NCBI GenBank assembly: GCA_048595745.1
Contig: CP184361.1
Length of the DNA stretch: 64,000 bases
Direction: 5' to 3' (one strand)
Origin: Aquipseudomonas alcaligenes_A
Lineage (GTDB): Bacteria; Pseudomonadota; Gammaproteobacteria; Pseudomonadales; Pseudomonadaceae
Positions 59,790 to 64,000 of this stretch are shown piece after piece. The stretch's first letter is position 1, and the number at the start of each line of letters is the position of its first letter. The notes under the pieces were generated by a model. The model was not told the DNA's origin, ran no database searches, and was given only the letters and a program-made list of their open reading frames with translations. Both the position numbers and the translations under genes were made by a program.

Positions 59790-60701
59790 ATGTCCTTCCC
59801 CCTGAGCCGCAATGCGGCAACCCTGTGCGGCCTCATGGCCATCGTGCTGTGGAGCACCATCGTCGGGCTGATCCGCAGCGTCAGCGAACACTTCGGCGCC
59901 GTCGGCGGCGCGGCGCTGATCTACACGGTCGGCGCCCTCCTGCTCGCGCTGCTGCTCGGGCGCCCGCGCCTGCGCGGCTTCCCGCGCGCCTATCTGCTGC
60001 TCGGCAGCCTGCTGTTCGTCGCCTATGAGTGGTGCCTGGCGCTGTCGCTGGGCTTTGCCGACAACCGCATGCAGGCCATCGAACTGAGCGTGATCAACTA
60101 CCTGTGGCCATGCTTCACCATCCTCCTGGCCATCGTCATGAACGGCCAGCGGGCCCGCTGGCCGATAGTGCCGGGCATTGCCCTGGCATTGCTCGGCATC
60201 GTCTGGGTGGCCAGCGGCGAGCAGTCGATTTCCCTGCGCCAGCCCCTGGCCAACGCCGCCAGCAATCCACTCGCCTACGCGCTGGCGTTCTCCGGCGCGG
60301 TGCTCTGGGGGCTGTACTGCAACGTGACCAAGCGCTATGCCGAGGGACGTAACGGCGTGGTGCTGTTCTTCATCCTGGTGGCAGCCTCGCTGTGGCTCAA
60401 ATACCTGGCCGGCGAACGGGCGCCACTGGTATTCAACCTGCCGGCCAGCCTGGAGCTGCTGGCGGCCGGGGCCGCCATGGCGGGCGGCTATGCGCTGTGG
60501 AACCTGGGCATCCTGCGCGGCAACCTGACGCTGATGGCCAGCGCCTCGTACTTCACCCCGGTGCTCTCGGCGCTGTTCGCCATGCTCTGGCTGGCAACGC
60601 CGCTGGGCGTCTCGTTCTGGCAGGGTGTGGCGATGGTGATCGGCGGCTCGCTGCTGTGCTGGCTGGCGACCCGCGAGAGCAGCGCCGCAGCGTCCGACTG
60701 A
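59790..60701 (+). CDS. yddG: YddG-like DMT exporter (aromatic amino acids)
   Basis: The 303-residue inner-membrane protein has ten hydrophobic helices and two EamA halves. The start CGLMAIVLWSTIVGLIRSVSEHFG and the middle LSVINYLWPCFTILLAIV and GLYCNVTKRYAEG resemble YddG, which exports aromatic amino acids and related compounds. The ATG at 59790 gives the normal length. Other EamA exporters cannot be excluded. Confidence 0.8.
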   Translation: MSFPLSRNAATLCGLMAIVLWSTIVGLIRSVSEHFGAVGGAALIYTVGALLLALLLGRPRLRGFPRAYLLLGSLLFVAYEWCLALSLGFADNRMQAIELSVINYLWPCFTILLAIVMNGQRARWPIVPGIALALLGIVWVASGEQSISLRQPLANAASNPLAYALAFSGAVLWGLYCNVTKRYAEGRNGVVLFFILVAASLWLKYLAGERAPLVFNLPASLELLAAGAAMAGGYALWNLGILRGNLTLMASASYFTPVLSALFAMLWLATPLGVSFWQGVAMVIGGSLLCWLATRESSAAASD

Positions 60702-60712
60702 AGCGCACCCAA

Positions 60713-60991
60713 TCAGCCGGCCAGCGCCACCAGCGGCGAACGGTGCAGGCGATACAACCCATCATCGTCCCGCGTCACCAGCCCACAGGCCAGCAAACGG
60801 CTGAGCACCTGGCGCACGCTGAGCACGGAGATCTGCTCATCGGCCAGCCGCAACTGTTCATGCAGGTCCCGCGAGCGCAACCCGCGCTCACTGCGCTGCA
60901 GCACGTCGAGAATCTTCAGCCGCACCAGGCTCACCTTCAATCCGGCTCCCTGTAACAGCTTGCGCAGTTGCCGGCGCTCGTTTGCGTCCAT
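60713..60991 (-). CDS. Small winged-helix regulator related to the Fur N-terminal domain
   Basis: The 92-residue protein consists of a single winged-helix domain: LKVSLVRLKILDVLQRSERGLRSRDLHEQL is the Fur-like N-terminal helix pair, and SVRQVLSRLLACGLVTRDDDGLYRL is the recognition part and wing. The metal-binding and dimerisation domain of Fur is absent. GGGAGAG precedes the ATG at 60991. It probably regulates transcription, but the target and signal are unknown. It is convergent with the exporter gene. Confidence 0.75.
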   Translation of the reverse strand: MDANERRQLRKLLQGAGLKVSLVRLKILDVLQRSERGLRSRDLHEQLRLADEQISVLSVRQVLSRLLACGLVTRDDDGLYRLHRSPLVALAG

Positions 60992-61252
60992 GCCACTCTC
61001 CCTGTGCACTTGATTCGCGCCTTGTCGCCAAGACCTGCTTATCAAGACGAACGAGCCCCGGAAAACTGCAAGCAAAATGCAACTTTTTTGTCTCGCGCAC
61101 GACCCACCCTTTGTGCTATTTCTCGACCGCCCGGCCCTACTGCCAGACAGGGTGCAAGCAGCGACTCGACACCAAGAGCTGCACCACCGCCGGAGCCATT
61201 GCAAGGGGTGGCGGCATTGCCGCCGATAACAGACAAGCCCGTGGGGAAAGAG

Positions 61253-61546
61253 ATGAAAAGGCTTGTACTGCTGATGATCACGCTGGCGCTGGTCGCCGGT
61301 TGTTCCGCAACTGCCAAGACGTACGAAAAGAAGGGCCGCAAGGGCCTCAATATCAACTGCTCGGGACTCACCTCCAGCTGGGAACAGTGCGAACAGAAGG
61401 CCGCACGTGCCTGCGGCGCCAAGGGCTACAAGGTGATCGCCAAGGCGGGCGATGACCAGAGCGAGGAAGACGATCCGGCAGACTTCGCTTTCGGCCTCAA
61501 TCCGGCTGGCTTTTCCAGTCGTACCATGATCGTCCTCTGTCGCTGA
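61253..61546 (+). CDS. Small cysteine-containing lipoprotein
   Basis: The 97-residue product has a lipoprotein signal ending in LALVAGC and four further cysteines in the mature part (INCSGLTSSWEQC, AARACGAKGY and IVLC), probably forming disulfides in the periplasm. Similar short proteins occur in other gammaproteobacteria without known function. The GGGGAAAG ribosome site lies just before the ATG at 61253. A 261-base gap separates it from the winged-helix gene on the other strand. Confidence 0.75.
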   Translation: MKRLVLLMITLALVAGCSATAKTYEKKGRKGLNINCSGLTSSWEQCEQKAARACGAKGYKVIAKAGDDQSEEDDPADFAFGLNPAGFSSRTMIVLCR

Positions 61547-61622
61547 TCTGCGTCGGGCTTTTGCCCTCATGAACAGTAGGGTCTAGTCTCCAGGACATCC
61601 GCACCAGCCGAGAAGTGCCGGA

Positions 61623-61778
61623 ATGTCCGATACCGCGAGCAAAGCCAAGGAAACCAGGCTGTTCCTGTTCCTGGTGATCTTCCTGTTCCCCATCCTCTCC
61701 GTCGCCATCGTCGGCGGCTACGGCTTTCTGGTCTGGATCATTCAGATCTTCGCCGGGCCGCCGGGGCCTCCCGGTTAG
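61623..61778 (+). CDS. napE: Periplasmic nitrate reductase small membrane protein NapE
   Basis: The 51-residue protein consists of a charged start (MSDTASKAKETRLFLFL), one transmembrane helix (VIFLFPILSVAIVGGYGFLVWIIQIF) and the GPPGPPG tail typical of NapE. Its role in the nitrate reductase complex is not defined. It is the first gene of a nap operon and lies 12 bases before napD. I see no ANR/FNR box of the TTGAT-N4-ATCAA type in the 76 bases upstream. Confidence 0.88.
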   Translation: MSDTASKAKETRLFLFLVIFLFPILSVAIVGGYGFLVWIIQIFAGPPGPPG

Positions 61779-61790
61779 CCGGGCACGCTC

Positions 61791-62051
61791 ATGGACGACG
61801 TCCTGCACATCGCCAGCCTGCTGGTGCACTGCCATCCGGACCAGTTGGACGCCCTACGTGCCAACCTGGCGCGCCTACCCGACCTCGAACTGCATCAGAG
61901 CAGCCCCACCGGCAAGCTGGTGGTGGTACTTGAGGCGCGCGACGAGGCGACCGTGCTCGAGCGCCTGCATGCCATCCAGCAGTTGCCGGGCGTGCTCGGC
62001 GCCGCGCTGATCTATCACGAATGCCTCGACGCTGAAGGAGAAGCCCGATGA
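61791..62051 (+). CDS. napD: NapA maturation chaperone NapD
   Basis: The 86-residue protein has the NapD pattern: HIASLLVHCHPDQLDALRANLARLPDLELHQ and GKLVVVLEA, then LPGVLGAALIYHE. NapD binds the twin-arginine signal of NapA and holds export until the molybdenum cofactor is inserted. Its stop overlaps the napA start (ATGA). In many Pseudomonas nap operons napF precedes it; none is present here. Confidence 0.92.
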   Translation: MDDVLHIASLLVHCHPDQLDALRANLARLPDLELHQSSPTGKLVVVLEARDEATVLERLHAIQQLPGVLGAALIYHECLDAEGEAR

Positions 62052-64000
62052 AGCTGACCCGCCGCGAATTCGCCAAGGCCCAGGCCGCCGCCATCGCCGC
62101 CCTGGCCGCCGGGATGCCGCTGACCAGCGCGGCGAGCAACCTGCTCACCGACGCCGACCTCACCTCCCTCGACTGGAACAAGGCGCCGTGCCGCTTCTGC
62201 GGCACCGGCTGCGGCGTGATGGTGGCGACCCGTGACGGCCGCGTGGTGGCCACCCACGGTGACATCAAGGCAGAGGTCAACCGTGGCCTGAACTGCGCCA
62301 AGGGCTACTTCCTGTCGAAGATCATGTACGGCAGCGACCGCCTCACCCAGCCGCTGCTGCGCATGAAGAACGGCCAGTACGACAAGCAGGGCGAGTTCCA
62401 GCCGGTGAGCTGGGAGCAGGCCTTCACGATCATGGCCGAGAAGACCAAGGCCGCGCTCAAGGCCCACGGCCCCGACGCGGTCGGCATGTTCGGCTCCGGG
62501 CAGTGGACGGTGTGGGAAGGCTACGCCGCCAACAAGCTGATGAAGGCCGGTCTGCGTTGCAACAACATCGACCCCAACGCCCGCCACTGCATGGCTTCGG
62601 CGGTGATGGGCTTCATGCGCAGCTTCGGCATGGACGAGCCGATGGGCTGCTACGACGACATCGAGGCCACCGACAGCTTCGTGCTGTGGGGCTCGAACAT
62701 GGCCGAGATGCACCCGATCCTGTGGAGCCGCGTCACCGACCGCCGTCTCAGCCAGCCGCAGGTCAAGGTGGCGGTGCTATCGACCTTCGAGCACCGCAGC
62801 TTCGATCTGGCCGATATCCCCATGGTGTTCAAGCCGCAAACCGACCTGATCATCCTCAACTACATCGCCAACCACATCATCCAGTCCGGCGCGGTGAACC
62901 AGGATTTCGTCAAACGCCACACCCGCTTTGCCAAGGGCGCCGACGACATCGGCTACGGCCTGCGCCCCACCGACCCGCTGGAACAGAAGGCAAAGAACGC
63001 CGCCAATGCCAATACCTGGAGCGACATCTCCTTCGAGCAGTTCGCCGCCTTCGTCAAACCCTACAGCCTGGAACGCGCCGCCGAAGAATCCGGGGTGCCG
63101 GCCGAGCGCCTCAAGGCGTTGGCCGAGCTGTATGCCGACCCCAAGCGCAAGGTGGTGTCGTTCTGGACCATGGGCTTCAACCAGCACACCCGGGGCGTGT
63201 GGGCCAACAACCTGATCTACAACATCCACCTGCTCACCGGGAAGATCAGCGAGCCGGGCAACAGCCCCTTCTCGCTGACCGGCCAGCCTTCGGCCTGCGG
63301 CACCGCGCGCGAGGTCGGCACCTTCTCCCACCGCCTACCGGCGGACATGCTGGTGGCCAACCCCAAGCACCGCGCCACGGCCGAAAAGATCTGGAAGGTG
63401 CCCGCCGGGACCATCCAGGAGAAGCCCGGTTTCCACGCCGTGCAGCAGAGCCGCATGCTCAAGGACGGCGTCCTCAAGGTGTACTGGACCCAGGTCACCA
63501 ACAATATGCAGGCCGGCCCCAATGTGATGCAGGAAATCCTGCCCGGCTGGCGCAACCCGGAGGCCTTCGTCATCGTCTCCGACGTTTACCCCACCGTCTC
63601 GGCCCAGGCCGCCGATCTGATCCTGCCCAGCGCCATGTGGGTGGAGAAGGAAGGCGCCTACGGCAACGCCGAGCGGCGTACCCAGTTCTGGCACCAGCTG
63701 GTCAAGGCGCCGGGTGATGCCCGGTCCGATTTGTGGCAACTGGTGGAGTTCTCCAAGTACTTCACCACCGACGAGGTATGGCCTGCCGAGCTGCTGGCCA
63801 AGGCGCCGCAGCTCAAGGGCAAGACGCTGTTCGAGGTGCTGTTCAGGAACGGCCAGGTCGACCAGTTCCCCAGCAGTGATTTGGCCGCCGGCTACGCCAA
63901 CGACGAGGCCGCAGCCTTCGGCTTCTACTTGCAGAAGGGCCTGTTCGAGGAATACGCCGCGTTCGGCCGTGGCCATGGTCACGACCTGGCCCCCTTCGAC
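62048..64000 (+). CDS. napA: Periplasmic nitrate reductase catalytic subunit NapA (partial)
   Basis: This gene runs off the window after 651 codons; full NapA is about 830 residues. It starts with a Tat signal (MKLTRREFAKAQAAAIAALA). The 4Fe-4S cysteines appear as CRFCGTGC and, 26 residues on, NCAKGY; the molybdenum-ligand cysteine lies in DPNARHCMASAVMGF. NapA binds the bis-MGD cofactor and reduces nitrate to nitrite in the periplasm, taking electrons from NapB/NapC (expected beyond the window). Motifs such as GQPSACGTAREVG and KEGAYGNAERRTQFW are those of true NapA. Confidence 0.95.
   Translation, partial: MKLTRREFAKAQAAAIAALAAGMPLTSAASNLLTDADLTSLDWNKAPCRFCGTGCGVMVATRDGRVVATHGDIKAEVNRGLNCAKGYFLSKIMYGSDRLTQPLLRMKNGQYDKQGEFQPVSWEQAFTIMAEKTKAALKAHGPDAVGMFGSGQWTVWEGYAANKLMKAGLRCNNIDPNARHCMASAVMGFMRSFGMDEPMGCYDDIEATDSFVLWGSNMAEMHPILWSRVTDRRLSQPQVKVAVLSTFEHRSFDLADIPMVFKPQTDLIILNYIANHIIQSGAVNQDFVKRHTRFAKGADDIGYGLRPTDPLEQKAKNAANANTWSDISFEQFAAFVKPYSLERAAEESGVPAERLKALAELYADPKRKVVSFWTMGFNQHTRGVWANNLIYNIHLLTGKISEPGNSPFSLTGQPSACGTAREVGTFSHRLPADMLVANPKHRATAEKIWKVPAGTIQEKPGFHAVQQSRMLKDGVLKVYWTQVTNNMQAGPNVMQEILPGWRNPEAFVIVSDVYPTVSAQAADLILPSAMWVEKEGAYGNAERRTQFWHQLVKAPGDARSDLWQLVEFSKYFTTDEVWPAELLAKAPQLKGKTLFEVLFRNGQVDQFPSSDLAAGYANDEAAAFGFYLQKGLFEEYAAFGRGHGHDLAPFD

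Overview
The window is GC-rich DNA from a Pseudomonas-type gammaproteobacterium. I infer this from the tandem fadD1/fadD2 pair followed by a lipase and PhaJ1, a valine/isobutyrate block in the order ung ... AraC regulator, mmsA, acyl-CoA dehydrogenase, two enoyl-CoA hydratases, mmsB, a PhaG-type transferase, an acetylated-cellulose (wss-type) operon and a napEDA start. The species cannot be named from this sequence. No phage, transposase, integrase or CRISPR array was seen. Most of the region looks like chromosomal backbone with two metabolic islands.

Layout. 0.5-7.6 kb: fatty-acid activation and PHA monomer supply (fadD1, fadD2, a periplasmic binding protein, lipase, phaJ1), then a C-terminal fragment of an ABC-2 permease and a lipoprotein. 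7.6-10.1 kb: ung, a thioesterase, a Rof-like Rho inhibitor and an HDOD protein. 10.1-19.0 kb: valine/branched acyl-CoA catabolism under a divergent AraC regulator with clear direct-repeat operators; this block also holds an orphan branched-chain amino-acid binding protein and a PEP-mutase/isocitrate-lyase family enzyme. 19.1-35.2 kb: one long leftward operon for acetylated cellulose: bcsQ-like wssA with a BcsP/R-like N terminus, bcsA, bcsB, bcsZ, bcsC, two tandem wssF-like SGNH genes, wssG, wssH, wssI.

35.2-45.1 kb: guanidine uptake and degradation. Two consecutive units each carry a sigma-54-type promoter, a guanidine-I (ykkC) riboswitch and a NitT/TauT-type binding protein. The second unit continues with permease, ATPase, the two carboxyguanidine deiminase subunits and a biotin-dependent guanidine/urea carboxylase. 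No allophanate hydrolase follows. A palindromic repeat seen three times between genes of this window is also embedded in frame inside the carboxylase.

45.1-61.6 kb: mixed housekeeping genes: two linked membrane proteins, a diguanylate cyclase, rsuA, phaG, tRNA-Gly(CCC), an OsmC-YcaO fusion, FAN1 nuclease with a coupled XPD/DinG-like helicase, TerC, a sirtuin, a YddG-type exporter, a small winged-helix regulator and lipoproteins. 61.6 kb to the end: periplasmic nitrate reductase genes napE, napD and napA, the last running off the window. The diguanylate cyclase is a plausible but unproven source of c-di-GMP for the PilZ domain of BcsA.
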